The notes: generated from the sequence alone by a model not told the origin. Shown: positions 1-8,081, counted from the stretch's first letter. The stretch: DNA of 64,000 nt from Sphingobacterium spiritivorum (GCF_016725325.1 NZ_CP068083.1:4588001-4652000), one strand, 5' to 3'. Made by a program: numbers and translations.

Positions 1-650
1 TAGGTGGATTCAATTCTGCAAAAGCCTTATCTACACGCAACGATGATCCTCAGCAGGCATCCAGACCTTTTGATATAAACAGAGATGGCTTTGTAATGGG
101 TGAAGGTGCCGGCGCACTGATACTGGAAGATCTGGAAAGCGCAAAGAAAAGAGGCGCAACTATTATTGCAGAAATTGTTGGCGGTGGAATGGCCGCAGAT
201 GCATACCATATGACCGGTACACATCCGGAAGGTGAAGGTGCCTATCTGGGGATGCTCGCAGCATTGGAAGATGCTGGTCTGCAGCCGGAAGATATTGGTT
301 ATCTCAATACACATGCGACATCTACAGCTCAGGGGGATCTGAGTGAACTGAGAGCCGCACTGCGTGTTTTCGGAGCTGAAAGTAAAGTAAATATCAGTGC
401 TACAAAATCCATGACAGGACACCTGTTAGGAGCTGCAGGTGCAATAGAATCCATTGCCTCTATCAAAGCAGTACAGGAAAACATAATCCCTCCAACAATC
501 AACTCGGTTGATATTGAACCCGAATTTAAAGATATATTCGATCTTACTTTAGAAAAAGCACAGCATAAAGAACTGCATTATGCAATGAATAATACGTTCG
601 GATTCGGCGGACATATTGCGACTTCTATTTTCAAAAAATACACAGATTAA
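1..650 (+). CDS. fabF: 3-oxoacyl-ACP synthase II, 3' part
   Basis: This is the C-terminal half of a beta-ketoacyl-ACP synthase II, which condenses malonyl-ACP with acyl-ACP in cytosolic fatty-acid elongation. The frame is open from base 3 and runs 215 codons to TAA at 648-650, so the 5' half, with the active-site Cys, lies outside the window. Visible family marks are GFVMGEGAGALILE, the first catalytic His in NTHATST, the second His in SMTGHLLGAAG, and the closing NNTFGFGGHI. A GC-rich hairpin follows the stop, so fabF is probably the last gene of its unit. The assignment to FabF rather than FabB rests on overall resemblance and is the normal call for Bacteroidota. Confidence 0.95.
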   Translation, partial: GGFNSAKALSTRNDDPQQASRPFDINRDGFVMGEGAGALILEDLESAKKRGATIIAEIVGGGMAADAYHMTGTHPEGEGAYLGMLAALEDAGLQPEDIGYLNTHATSTAQGDLSELRAALRVFGAESKVNISATKSMTGHLLGAAGAIESIASIKAVQENIIPPTINSVDIEPEFKDIFDLTLEKAQHKELHYAMNNTFGFGGHIATSIFKKYTD

Positions 651-685
651 AACAGTTTTCTGAACACCCAGATTTCAGTTTTTTC

Positions 686-726
686 ATTTATCCGGAAGCA
701 GTCAAAGCTGATGCTTCCGGATAAAT
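686..726 (+). terminator. Hairpin after fabF
   Basis: A 15-bp perfect stem (686-700 with 712-726, core TCCGGAAGCA/TGCTTCCGGA) encloses an 11-nt loop 36 bases after the fabF stop. The 3' side is AT-rich but has no long T run, so termination is likely rather than certain. Confidence 0.6.
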
Positions 727-797
727 TAAATAATCTCCGGTTTAGATCAAAAAAAATTGATTATAACCGTTCTCTTTGTTTTATTTGTACTTCCTTT

Positions 798-871
798 CGG
801 GATGTAGCGTAGCCCGGTATCGCGCCAGCATGGGGTGCTGGAGGTCGTCGGTTCAAATCCGGCCATCCCGA
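798..871 (+). tRNA. tRNA-Pro (GGG anticodon)
   Basis: The full cloverleaf can be read. Acceptor strands CGGGATG (798-804) and CATCCCG (864-870) pair, with discriminator A at 871. The D stem is GCG/CGC. The anticodon stem CCAGC/GCTGG holds the loop ATGGGGT, giving anticodon GGG. The T arm is GTCGG-TTCAAAT-CCGGC. The loop is the same as in bacterial proL-type tRNAs, which read CCC (and CCU by wobble). CCA is not encoded and must be added after transcription. Confidence 0.95.
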
Positions 872-1061
872 CTAACTCTTACAGTCTTCAACGATTCGAT
901 CCGTTCTTTCTTTTTTAAAGATACTTTAAGATCTGCCCACTCTACCCCTCCTTTATTTTTTTTAGTATAAATACCGTTTCGTAAAACAATGAATATAAAA
1001 TATTGTTTCTTACTTAATCTGCATTTAAACAGCTGCAGTAACACTATTTAATTAGAAACAT

Positions 1062-1949
1062 ATGCTATTAAACAAACGTATATCGGTGTGGGATTTTATT
1101 AAAATAATAAAATTTGACTTACTCTATATTGTCACCTTCTCCCTGCTGATCGGATGGGTTTCTCATGAGAAATATCTGGAATCTATTGTTATTCCTCTGC
1201 CTATTATTTCTACTATGGGAACGATTGTTTCTTTATTACTGGCCTTTCGGACAGCACAATCTTACGACAGATGGTGGGAAGCACGCATTGTATGGGGCGG
1301 TATAGTTAATGATTCCCGTACACTGATACGCCAGTTAATACAATTTCTGCCAGACAGCTCACAACAGGAAATTAATTCATTTGCCGAACGTCAGATCATC
1401 TGGAATTATGCCCTCAGTGAATCGCTCAGAAGAGTTCCGTTTTCACATAAAGTACAGCACTACCTGGATAAAAATAATATACATGATCACAATATTCCCA
1501 ATACCATACTCAGTGCGCATAGTTTACAGCTTAAACGGCTGGCAGAACAACAGCAGATCACAGAGTTTCGTCAGGTACAGATAGATGAAACATTAGTACG
1601 TCTCTGCGATTCAATGGGAAAATGTGAACGGATAAAAAACACAGTATTCCCGTCATCTTACAGTGTTTTGCTACATTTTATGATTTGTGTATTCATTGTT
1701 ATGCTTCCCTTTTGCTTAAGCGACAATCTGATGTATGCCAAAATTGCACTCACAATAGGTATACCCGTAATTTTTATTGCTATTGAGAAAACAGCCATTA
1801 TGATGCAGGATCCATTCGAAAATTCGCCTATGGATACACCGATGACAACCTTAAGCCAGACTATTGAAATGAATATTCTGCAACAGATAGGCGAGAAAAA
1901 TGTGTCTAAACCCGCTCCTCCTGCACCTGAAGAGTACTATATTATGTAA
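1062..1949 (+). CDS. Bestrophin-family anion channel (YneE/UPF0187 type)
   Basis: This 295-residue membrane protein belongs to the bacterial bestrophin family, whose characterised members form pentameric ion channels in the inner membrane. The signature is near residues 62-85: LLAFRTAQSYDRWWEAR followed by WGGIVNDSR, the pore-lining neck region. Hydrophobic segments lie near residues 20-60 and 200-240, and the typical MQDPFENSPMDTP stretch is near the C-terminus. Length is normal for bacterial members. The gene stands alone after the tRNA, with an AT-rich 5' region from 872. Ion selectivity cannot be read from the sequence; bacterial homologues have been described as cation- or anion-conducting, so anion channel is a family label. 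Confidence 0.88.
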   Translation: MLLNKRISVWDFIKIIKFDLLYIVTFSLLIGWVSHEKYLESIVIPLPIISTMGTIVSLLLAFRTAQSYDRWWEARIVWGGIVNDSRTLIRQLIQFLPDSSQQEINSFAERQIIWNYALSESLRRVPFSHKVQHYLDKNNIHDHNIPNTILSAHSLQLKRLAEQQQITEFRQVQIDETLVRLCDSMGKCERIKNTVFPSSYSVLLHFMICVFIVMLPFCLSDNLMYAKIALTIGIPVIFIAIEKTAIMMQDPFENSPMDTPMTTLSQTIEMNILQQIGEKNVSKPAPPAPEEYYIM

Positions 1950-2041
1950 GCAATAAGAAATTGTCTTTCGCTGCTCTACTTAAAATGATCAGCGTATATG
2001 TTTTTTACGTAAACATAACCGTATCCCTCATTTGATTTTTG

Positions 2042-2049
2042 TAATTTTG
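2042..2049 (+). promoter_or_regulatory. Bacteroidota -7 box upstream of AraC gene
   Basis: TAATTTTG fits the TAnnTTTG consensus and lies only four bases before the ATG at 2054. The predicted transcript would have almost no 5' leader. No clear TTG -33 box is visible at the usual distance. Confidence 0.5.
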
Positions 2050-2053
2050 CAAC

Positions 2054-2971
2054 ATGGAAGCAAAGGAAACTTTAGAGGAATATTACAGCAGGTTAAGCAA
2101 ACCGGTTCCTCTGGAATTCAGTATACATGGAGCCAATGCTGCACACTTCAATATTCTGAAAAGAGGAAATTGTTTTACTACATTAAATTTTGCCCGCAGA
2201 GACTATTACAAGATTGTTCTTACCCGTGGGAAAGCGCTTTTACAAACTGAAAAAGGAGAAGTGCTGATTGATAAACCTGCGCTCTTCTTTTCGGACAGAA
2301 ATATTCGTTTTGGATGGGAGAATCTACCTGAAGATCAGGAGGGTTTCACCTGTTTATTTAATGAATACTTTATCACACCAACAATACGACAATCTTTCCG
2401 AAAACTATTCTCCTTATTTAAAGATGATATATATCCCTTTCTTTTTCTAAATGACACACAATATGAGCATCTGCATCACTATTTTTCAAGTATGCAGCGC
2501 GAGTATTGCAGCAATTTCAGTGATAAAGATCTGTTATTAAAAGATTTGCTGAATCTTGTTGTCTATACGGCGATCAAGATCAAGACGACCAGTATGCCTC
2601 ATGATTCGGGTATTTACCAACAGGATATCGTAACCCGTTTTATGGATCTGCTTGACAATCAATTTCCGATTGAATCCCCTGTACCGGGTTTACAACTCCG
2701 GACTCCTGCCCATTTTGCAGACAACCTGCATATACATGTGAACCACCTCAATCACAGTCTTAAAGTACAAACAGGCAAAACCACCAGTGACTGGATAAAG
2801 GAGCGTATACTCGCTGAGGCTGTAAATCTCCTGCTGCACAGTGGCTGGCGTATCGCCGAAATTGCAAACGGACTTGGGTTTGAATATCCTCAGCATTTCA
2901 ATACATTTTTCAAAAAGCATATGGGTGAAAGTCCCCGTCAATACAAATTCACATCGGCAACACATATTTGA
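2054..2971 (+). CDS. AraC-family transcriptional regulator
   Basis: This 305-residue protein has an N-terminal cupin-like sensing domain (about residues 35-150) and a C-terminal AraC HTH pair (about 205-300). HTH evidence is the stretch ADNLHIHVNHLNHSLKVQTG, then ILAEAVNLLLHSGWRIAEIA, FEYPQHFNTFFKKHMGESPRQY at the second helix-turn-helix and the usual PRQYK end. The Bcr/CflA transporter starts 86 bp downstream on the same strand, so control of that exporter is a natural inference. The ATG at 2054 is preceded immediately by a -7 box, suggesting leaderless translation. The ligand is unknown. Confidence 0.88.
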   Translation: MEAKETLEEYYSRLSKPVPLEFSIHGANAAHFNILKRGNCFTTLNFARRDYYKIVLTRGKALLQTEKGEVLIDKPALFFSDRNIRFGWENLPEDQEGFTCLFNEYFITPTIRQSFRKLFSLFKDDIYPFLFLNDTQYEHLHHYFSSMQREYCSNFSDKDLLLKDLLNLVVYTAIKIKTTSMPHDSGIYQQDIVTRFMDLLDNQFPIESPVPGLQLRTPAHFADNLHIHVNHLNHSLKVQTGKTTSDWIKERILAEAVNLLLHSGWRIAEIANGLGFEYPQHFNTFFKKHMGESPRQYKFTSATHI

Positions 2972-3023
2972 TTTTTGTACTTTTTGATTTGAATTCCTTA
3001 TTTTTTACTCTTATCATATGAAC

Positions 3024-3031
3024 TACTTTTG
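3024..3031 (+). promoter_or_regulatory. -7 box upstream of Bcr/CflA transporter
   Basis: TACTTTTG matches TAnnTTTG and lies 26 bases before the ATG at 3058. The transporter therefore seems to have its own promoter rather than depending on read-through from the AraC gene. Confidence 0.5.
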
Positions 3032-3057
3032 TACTCTGATCTGACACAAATAAGTCT

Positions 3058-4269
3058 ATGAAATTATACGACCCCAAATACAAAAGCATCTGTACACTTT
3101 CTATTTTTCTGATGATACCCCTTTCTGGTCTTGTCACAGATGTATACCTTCCCTCCTTCCCCGAAATGCAGAAAATGCTACATACCAATGCCGGAGGTAT
3201 TCAATTAACATTAACATTTTTCCTGATCAGCTACGGTATTTCTTTGCTTATGGCGGGAAGTATTGTAGACAGCTTTGGAAGATACCGTATTGTATTGGTA
3301 GCACTCACCGTATTTTTGCTAAGTAATGTGGCTATTGCGACTGTTCACAATATTCATTTTATATACTTAATGCGCATTTTACAGGGAATTTCAGCCGCTT
3401 TTATAGTGGTTGGAAAACGCGCTTTTCTTGTGGATATTTATTCCGGACGACAATTACAGCATTACACCAGTATGCTTACGATTATCTGGGCTATGGCTCC
3501 TATCACTGCCCCCTTTATAGGCGGTTATTTGCAGCAGGCTTTTGGCTGGACAGCAAATTTTTATCTGCTGGCGGGCTATTCCCTGATCTGTCTCTTAATT
3601 GAATTGTTTTTTTCAGGAGAAGCACTTCAGATTCGTAAACCTTTTGATGCACAAAATATCCGCCAGTCTTATCAGCATGTCCTTGGAGCTCCGGATTTTA
3701 GTATAGGTCTGGTTGTGCTGGGATTCAGTTATGGTATGGTGATGGTATTTGGAATGGCTGCTCCCTTTATCGTTGAACAGCGGTTTCACTTCTCTGCTGT
3801 CACTACAGGATATTGTGCATTGTTGTCGGGTCTGGGACTTATGACGGGCGGAATTCTAGGTAAAACATTACAGAATAAACCATTTTTTTCAAAGCTCGTT
3901 ACCGCTGTAACTATACAGCTCGCACTTTCCGTTATTATGTATACTACATCACGATACAATCCAAATATTTATGTTCTGATGGCATTCGTATTGTGTCTGC
4001 ATGTGATGTCGGGGTTTATTTATAATATTTACTTTACGTATTGCCTTACTCGGTTTCCCACACATGCTGGGGTAGCAAGCGGATTGACAAGTGGCGGTTG
4101 CTATTTGGTCACCTCTCTGGCGAGTATGATGCTGATCAAGACGATTAAGATCAACGGTCAGGAAGGTCTGGCGGTAAGCTATTTTGTATTTGCACTATGT
4201 ATAGCACTATCCCTGTTCATTTTCATGAGATCTATGAAAACTTCTCAGATAACAACAGTTGGCCATTAG
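3058..4269 (+). CDS. MFS exporter, Bcr/CflA subfamily
   Basis: A 403-residue, 12-helix proton-coupled antiporter of the inner membrane that exports drugs or metabolites. The N-terminus carries the Bcr/CflA hallmark TDVYLPSFPEM after the first helix, followed by FFLISYGISLLMAGSIVDSFGR, the motif-A region between helices 2 and 3. Helix 4 has MRILQGISAAFIVVGKRAF and helix 5 has WAMAPITAPFIGGYLQQAFGW. Length is normal. The preceding AraC gene may regulate it. Substrates cannot be inferred; relatives act on bicyclomycin, chloramphenicol or cysteine-pathway compounds. Confidence 0.88.
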   Translation: MKLYDPKYKSICTLSIFLMIPLSGLVTDVYLPSFPEMQKMLHTNAGGIQLTLTFFLISYGISLLMAGSIVDSFGRYRIVLVALTVFLLSNVAIATVHNIHFIYLMRILQGISAAFIVVGKRAFLVDIYSGRQLQHYTSMLTIIWAMAPITAPFIGGYLQQAFGWTANFYLLAGYSLICLLIELFFSGEALQIRKPFDAQNIRQSYQHVLGAPDFSIGLVVLGFSYGMVMVFGMAAPFIVEQRFHFSAVTTGYCALLSGLGLMTGGILGKTLQNKPFFSKLVTAVTIQLALSVIMYTTSRYNPNIYVLMAFVLCLHVMSGFIYNIYFTYCLTRFPTHAGVASGLTSGGCYLVTSLASMMLIKTIKINGQEGLAVSYFVFALCIALSLFIFMRSMKTSQITTVGH

Positions 4270-4382
4270 TTTTCCGGATCAATAACAGGAGAATTATTGA
4301 AAATTAGCGATTAATACGGTATATTGGCGTAACTGTTCCTCTGCATTATGCTTGGAAATTTTTACTTATAAAGCATTTTGAG

Positions 4383-5267
4383 ATGGAAAAATCAGCACAT
4401 ATATACGCTCTACTGATTGGAAATGATATAAACAACATTTCTCCCGGAAAAAGCTGGAATGATCTCCTTCAGGAGATAAAAACAAAGTTTCGTATCCAGG
4501 ATATAGAAGATACAGATAAGCCTTTTCCAATGCTCTATGAAGAAATCTTTTTAAAAGCAATAAGAGCTGGAATGCTCCACGAGAAGGAGCTCAAAACCTA
4601 TATAGCAAATCGGGTTTCTGAAATAAATCCAAACACTATACACGAACAAATTCGCCAACTTCCGGTGTCCCATATTATGACCACAAACTACGAGTATACG
4701 CTGGAAGGTCAGGTACCGGTTAAAAACGATAGCGTCGTTAAGGAAACAACCTACAGTATATATCGCAGACATCAGCTGGATAAAAAAACGTATTGGCATA
4801 TTCACGGAGAGTGCAACAGTCCGAATTCTATAAATCTCGGCTATGAGCATTACTGCGGACAGCTACAGGGAATGAGAAATTATACCATATCCGGCACCAA
4901 TTACAGCAATTCCAGAGTCGACAATACTTCCTTTATCAGACAATTGGCTAAGGGAAATAAAATAGTCTGTCAATCCTGGATTGATCTGTTTTTTACTACC
5001 GATATTCATATTTTCGGACTTGCGCTGGATTTTGTAGAAACGGATTTGTGGTGGCTCCTGACTTACAGGGCAAGGAGTAAGTTTTACAAACGAAATCCAT
5101 TTATCCGGAATACTATATACTATTACATTCCTGAATACTATACCGAACGGTCAAAAGCGAAGCTGGATTTATTGAAAACACATGATGTAAAGATCGTTAT
5201 CATCAATGAAAATGATAAGCAATCTTACTATCAATGTATTTTGGACAGGCTAAAAAACAGGATATAG
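4383..5267 (+). CDS. SIR2-like (SIR2_2) domain protein, stand-alone
   Basis: A 294-residue soluble protein with the outline of a SIR2-like NAD-binding domain (PF13289 type). In order: a Rossmann start with LLIGNDIN near residue 10, HIMTTNYEYTLE near 100 with the conserved Asn, WHIHGE near 139 with the catalytic-type His, and IFGLALDFVETDLWWLL near 217. The Asn and His used for NAD hydrolysis in defence SIR2 enzymes therefore look intact. There is no second effector domain, no TIR, HerA or Argonaute neighbour, and no transmembrane segment. The flanking genes are an exporter and a Crp regulator. A role in NAD-depleting phage defence is possible but is inference from fold and motifs only. Confidence 0.72.
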   Translation: MEKSAHIYALLIGNDINNISPGKSWNDLLQEIKTKFRIQDIEDTDKPFPMLYEEIFLKAIRAGMLHEKELKTYIANRVSEINPNTIHEQIRQLPVSHIMTTNYEYTLEGQVPVKNDSVVKETTYSIYRRHQLDKKTYWHIHGECNSPNSINLGYEHYCGQLQGMRNYTISGTNYSNSRVDNTSFIRQLAKGNKIVCQSWIDLFFTTDIHIFGLALDFVETDLWWLLTYRARSKFYKRNPFIRNTIYYYIPEYYTERSKAKLDLLKTHDVKIVIINENDKQSYYQCILDRLKNRI

Positions 5268-5345
5268 CAAAAAAATGCTTTTCTGTAAAAAGCACATCTT
5301 TAAAAATTTACGAATTCTGTTGATTAGAGAAGGTTAACGGGAGTG

Positions 5346-5471
5346 TTAACGCTTCTTGGATTCTGAGGGAGTCTCAGTTGTTGTTGGATTTACAAAACCC
5401 CAGTTAGTTACATAATACAAGTAGGGATTCTTTTGCAATTGAGTTTGTTTTACTTTTTGTTTTTTAATCAT
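5346..5471 (-). CDS. Small ORF, 41 residues, unknown
   Basis: The minus strand carries a 41-codon frame from ATG at 5471-5469 to TAA at 5346, preceded by AAAGGA about 8 bases upstream. The peptide begins MIKKQKVKQTQLQ, continues NPYLYYVTNWGFVNP and ends TTTETPSESKKR: a basic N-terminus, an aromatic middle and a Thr/Ser/Glu-rich tail, with no Cys and no membrane helix. The shape resembles a leader-plus-core precursor, but no ATP-grasp, radical-SAM or LanM gene is nearby, so nothing supports modification. It lies downstream of the Crp/Fnr gene and opposite the SIR2 gene. It may be a real small protein or chance. Confidence 0.4.
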   Translation of the reverse strand: MIKKQKVKQTQLQKNPYLYYVTNWGFVNPTTTETPSESKKR

Positions 5472-5762
5472 ATATTATTCCTTTCTTTTTGATTTTTACT
5501 AATATACGCAATTATTGCGCCAATTCCTAATATGGAACTAAAATTATTAGCAAAAACGGCACTAATTGATATCTATGTGACATTCGAAAGGTAAGATTAA
5601 AAATAAGATACAGACCTATAAATAAGCAAATTAACATGCTGAACCTGATTAAAATTGGCACACATTAAGATATTGTTAAATTTTCATCTTCAAAATATTA
5701 AGCTTAGCTAAATACCTTTTTTGACTTTTTCCAGTTCTTTTTTCTACTCATGAATTTTGCCT
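5472..5762. other. AT-rich spacer between small ORF and Crp/Fnr gene
   Basis: No coding frame was found here. A near-palindrome, CGCAATTATTGCG (5507-5519), lies about 35 bases upstream of the small-ORF start and could be a regulator site. The remainder shows no recognisable element. Confidence 0.4.
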
Positions 5763-6410
5763 TTACTCATGATTTATTTTACTTTTCGCTATTTCTCCTC
5801 TCAACCTGCTGAGAGAAACATGTGTAATCCCAAGATAAGAAGCAATCAGACCATGAGGTATATTATCTTCAAGATCAGGAAATTGCTCCCGAAAAAACAA
5901 CAATCTCTCTTTAGTATCGTAGCAACGCAGAAATACCTTGTTATGAGAAATCTGTAAAATCTCTTCCTGAACAAAGTGCCGTTCAAAGACTTCAAATTCT
6001 TTGTTTAATTTATGTAATCTCTTGTATTCTTTTAATGAAATTTCTGCCAGTATAACATCAGTCACAGCCTGCAGGCTAAAGATACTTTTATTGTTTCTGG
6101 TTCGCAGGAAATGAGGAGTAATAAGCGACTTAGAATTGTAAAAACCTGTGGTCACTATATTTTCCTTTTCACAGGCATTGCATCGATGCAGTATTCCGGA
6201 TAATAATACATATTCTGAATTGTTTACCTGACCTTCAGAAAATATATGACTTCCCTTATCCAGCCTCCTTATCTTGCATTTGTCATAAAATATCTGTTTC
6301 GAAATTTGGGATTTTACACCGTGCTTATTCAATATACGCTCCAGTTCCCTTCTTATTTTTCCCTTTGTATAAGAGTAGTTTTCATTTATCTTTTCCCCAA
6401 AATTTTCCAT
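5763..6410 (-). CDS. Crp/Fnr-family transcriptional regulator
   Basis: A 215-residue regulator with an N-terminal cyclic-nucleotide-binding-like beta barrel (about residues 20-135; IRRLDKGSHIFSEGQVNNSEYVLLSG) and a C-terminal winged HTH (about 160-210; LIASYLGITHVSLSRLRGEIA). The phosphate-binding RxA signature of cAMP receptors is not obvious, and there is no Fnr-type N-terminal cysteine cluster, so the ligand is unknown. Bacteroidota carry many such proteins that respond to redox or metabolic cues. The gene is monocistronic. An N-terminal extension of about 20 residues is unusual; a later start at an internal Met is not available nearby, so the ATG at 6410 is kept. Confidence 0.8.
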   Translation of the reverse strand: MENFGEKINENYSYTKGKIRRELERILNKHGVKSQISKQIFYDKCKIRRLDKGSHIFSEGQVNNSEYVLLSGILHRCNACEKENIVTTGFYNSKSLITPHFLRTRNNKSIFSLQAVTDVILAEISLKEYKRLHKLNKEFEVFERHFVQEEILQISHNKVFLRCYDTKERLLFFREQFPDLEDNIPHGLIASYLGITHVSLSRLRGEIAKSKINHE

Positions 6411-6713
6411 AGTTGATTATCTTTAAACTTTATATCGTATTAAATTTTAATACATGATTGAAGAAACAAGCTCTGCTAACAGGGCTTTAATCTGGATTAT
6501 TCCTTCGAACGAATGGTTGGTTATGTAAACTATCATTGTCAGAATTCTTAAATGCAATAGCGCAGGCGTTAGTGTCTGTATGTGCAGGATTGAATTAACA
6601 ACCAATTCCTCTTAACAACTAAATATACATAAAACATCCATTCAAAATAAAATTATTTAACCTAAATAGGTTAAACAATTCCTTCAACATCTATTTTATT
6701 TCTAAAATTCACA
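6411..6713. other. Intergenic region without a gene
   Basis: Between the Crp gene start and the doxX terminator I see no ORF with an acceptable start. The sequence is AT-rich and should contain the leftward promoter of the Crp gene, but no exact TAnnTTTG box was identified. Confidence 0.4.
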
Positions 6714-6743
6714 ATAAAGGCTATCTTAAAAGACAGCCTTTAT
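6714..6743 (-). terminator. Terminator hairpin after doxX
   Basis: Stem ATAAAGGCT (6714-6722) pairs with AGCCTTTAT (6735-6743), and the loop can pair further (TCTT with AAGA). It lies 27 bases beyond the stop codon of the leftward DoxX gene. Confidence 0.65.
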
Positions 6744-6769
6744 AATTTCCACCGGAAGTAATGTGTCTC

Positions 6770-7216
6770 CTATATCTTACGCAGATATCCGGGTTTATTC
6801 ATTGCATTATCAAGGGAATAAGGTCCCGAACCAATAATAAAAAATACAATAAGTAATACCAGTACAATCAAAGAAAACCAGAATTCAGAATTCAGAAAAC
6901 TAAATCCATCTGTAATATTGACAAAGAAAACCGCACCAAGTAGTATGGGTATCTGAAATGCAACGGCTAGCCGTGTAGATAGCCCTAAAGCAATAAACAA
7001 CCCTCCTACCAGATGAGCAAATGCTACATAGTGGACTGCAGACCATATGGATAACTGAAAGTTGGTTTTTTGAATGAGCCGGGACACGGAATCCGTATCC
7101 ATAATAAAACTCACTCCTTTTGCAAAGATCACAATTCCTAATGCGATTCTTAGTACGTCTAGCCAACGGGGATGATGGGCATCTCCCCAGTGCTCAATCT
7201 TGCTTACCAGGTTCAT
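6770..7216 (-). CDS. DoxX-family membrane protein
   Basis: A 148-residue inner-membrane protein with four predicted helices, a typical DoxX/SURF4-like protein. Helices lie near residues 20-40 (VLRIALGIVIFAKGVSFIM), 60-80 (AVHYVAFAHLVGGLFIALGL), 85-105 and 115-135. The GL..R loop after helix 2 (GLSTRLAV) is conserved in the family. The function of most members is unknown; some take part in thiosulfate oxidation or thiol stress. A good ribosome site (AAGGAGG) precedes the ATG. A leftward terminator stands upstream of the gene at 7347-7379, so its transcript may be attenuated or the gene may use a promoter closer in. Confidence 0.85.
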   Translation of the reverse strand: MNLVSKIEHWGDAHHPRWLDVLRIALGIVIFAKGVSFIMDTDSVSRLIQKTNFQLSIWSAVHYVAFAHLVGGLFIALGLSTRLAVAFQIPILLGAVFFVNITDGFSFLNSEFWFSLIVLVLLIVFFIIGSGPYSLDNAMNKPGYLRKI

Positions 7217-7346
7217 AATAACCTCCTTTTTAATGAGTTATATAAAGTTAACAATAAAATTTGCGCAAATCCTCAGTTTTATTGTAACATTTACGGACAA
7301 GCGAAACATTAAAAAGTAAAACCATAAAAAAAAACCATAAAAAAAG

Positions 7347-7379
7347 AAGACGCCCGAAGCGGGGAACTTCGGGCGTCTT
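7347..7379 (-). terminator. Strong leftward terminator between divergent genes
   Basis: A 13-bp perfect stem, AAGACGCCCGAAG/CTTCGGGCGTCTT, holds a 7-nt loop. Read on the minus strand it is followed by a long U-rich tract (complement of 7320-7346); on the plus strand only TTT follows. It therefore terminates leftward transcription, yet no annotated gene ends here. Confidence 0.8.
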
Positions 7380-7502
7380 TCTAACCAATTATTAACCTAA
7401 ATTATGAAAAGTACTGATATAACGATCCTAAAGCCTCCAACATTACATCCAGCACAACTTTTTAAGATTTTTTAACATTTTAAAATGTAATTACTTACTT
7501 TT
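7347..7502 (-). ncRNA. Putative small RNA or attenuated doxX leader
   Basis: A leftward -7 box, TAAATTTG (7516-7509), and the terminator at 7347-7379 would delimit a transcript of about 155 nt between the divergent doxX and 7521 genes. It contains a 13-codon ORF (7443-7402, MLEALGSLYQYFS) and then an AT-rich linker before the terminator, an arrangement like a leader-peptide attenuator. No homology to a named RNA family could be checked, so this is inference from signals. Confidence 0.38.
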
Positions 7503-7503
7503 G
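7496..7503 (+). promoter_or_regulatory. Rightward -7 box for the 7521 operon
   Basis: TACTTTTG fits TAnnTTTG, 17 bases before the ATG at 7521. It lies back to back with a leftward TAAATTTG at 7509-7516, so the two promoters would compete for polymerase. Confidence 0.5.
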
Positions 7504-7520
7504 CACAGCAAATTTAAGGC

Positions 7521-8078
7521 ATGCGCTACCATCGCTTACTTCGTTTTTTTCTGATAGGACTCCTGTTTATCATTCAGCTGCTATTTCTTCTGGCTATATT
7601 CCGTGAAAACATGCAGTCTCCTTGGGTATCTGTTTTTATTATAGCCATCTCTATTCTTATTCTCGTATCCTACATCAGAGCTCCCATTCATCACGACAAG
7701 CATCTTTATGATCATATCCTGGTGTCAATAGGTGTACCTCTAGGCGCAATAAGCTGTTACTATCTGCATACTCACTTTCATCTGGGAACTGTGTTTTCGG
7801 CAGGTATTATAGGTACAGCAGGTTCTTTTGTCCCGCTTCTGAATAAACGGTCCGCTTATCTTCAGCAGCTGCCTGCCGCCATTTATTGCGGAGCTTTTGT
7901 GGGGATGTCCAGTGAAGGTATTGCCAATGGTTTTACTTTTATCCTTGCAGCGAGTATTTGTACTGCTGTATTACTGGTTGTTTCCAAAAGCTTGTTTTCG
8001 GGAATCGGAGGCAAACTGGGAACACTGGCCTTTTTAGGTGTGTCTATCACTTATCTGATTATCTTTCTTATTCGTTAG
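7521..8078 (+). CDS. Integral membrane protein of unknown function (first of a pair)
   Basis: A 185-residue hydrophobic protein with about five or six predicted helices (near residues 8-25, 33-50, 62-80, 88-105, 115-160, 165-184). I do not recognise a named family. Notable short motifs are AGIIGTAGSFVPLLN, CGAFVGMSSEGIANG and the end FSGIGGKLGTLAFLG. The next gene starts three bases after the stop and encodes a shorter protein with the same motif order (SFIGMVSSG, then FDGFGGALGTSA), so the two look like ancient duplicates that probably form a heteromeric membrane complex. The GM..G and GG.LGT loops may line a transport path. A -7 box lies just upstream. Confidence 0.7.
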   Translation: MRYHRLLRFFLIGLLFIIQLLFLLAIFRENMQSPWVSVFIIAISILILVSYIRAPIHHDKHLYDHILVSIGVPLGAISCYYLHTHFHLGTVFSAGIIGTAGSFVPLLNKRSAYLQQLPAAIYCGAFVGMSSEGIANGFTFILAASICTAVLLVVSKSLFSGIGGKLGTLAFLGVSITYLIIFLIR

Positions 8079-8081
8079 TTA

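Noticed and set aside
776-970. A 64-codon open frame across the tRNA-Pro region
   Set aside because: It overlaps the complete tRNA and has no protein-like features; the frame is a by-product of tRNA and AT-rich sequence.
4383-5267. Thoeris defence system
   Set aside because: There is no TIR-domain (ThsB) gene next to the SIR2-like gene and no SLOG domain in it.
5346-5471. Graspetide or lanthipeptide cluster
   Set aside because: No ATP-grasp, lanthionine synthetase, radical-SAM or exporter gene with peptidase domain lies nearby.
7404-7475. A 23-codon plus-strand ORF (MKSTDITILKPP...)
   Set aside because: It is antisense to the proposed leader RNA and has no clear ribosome site; it is more likely chance.
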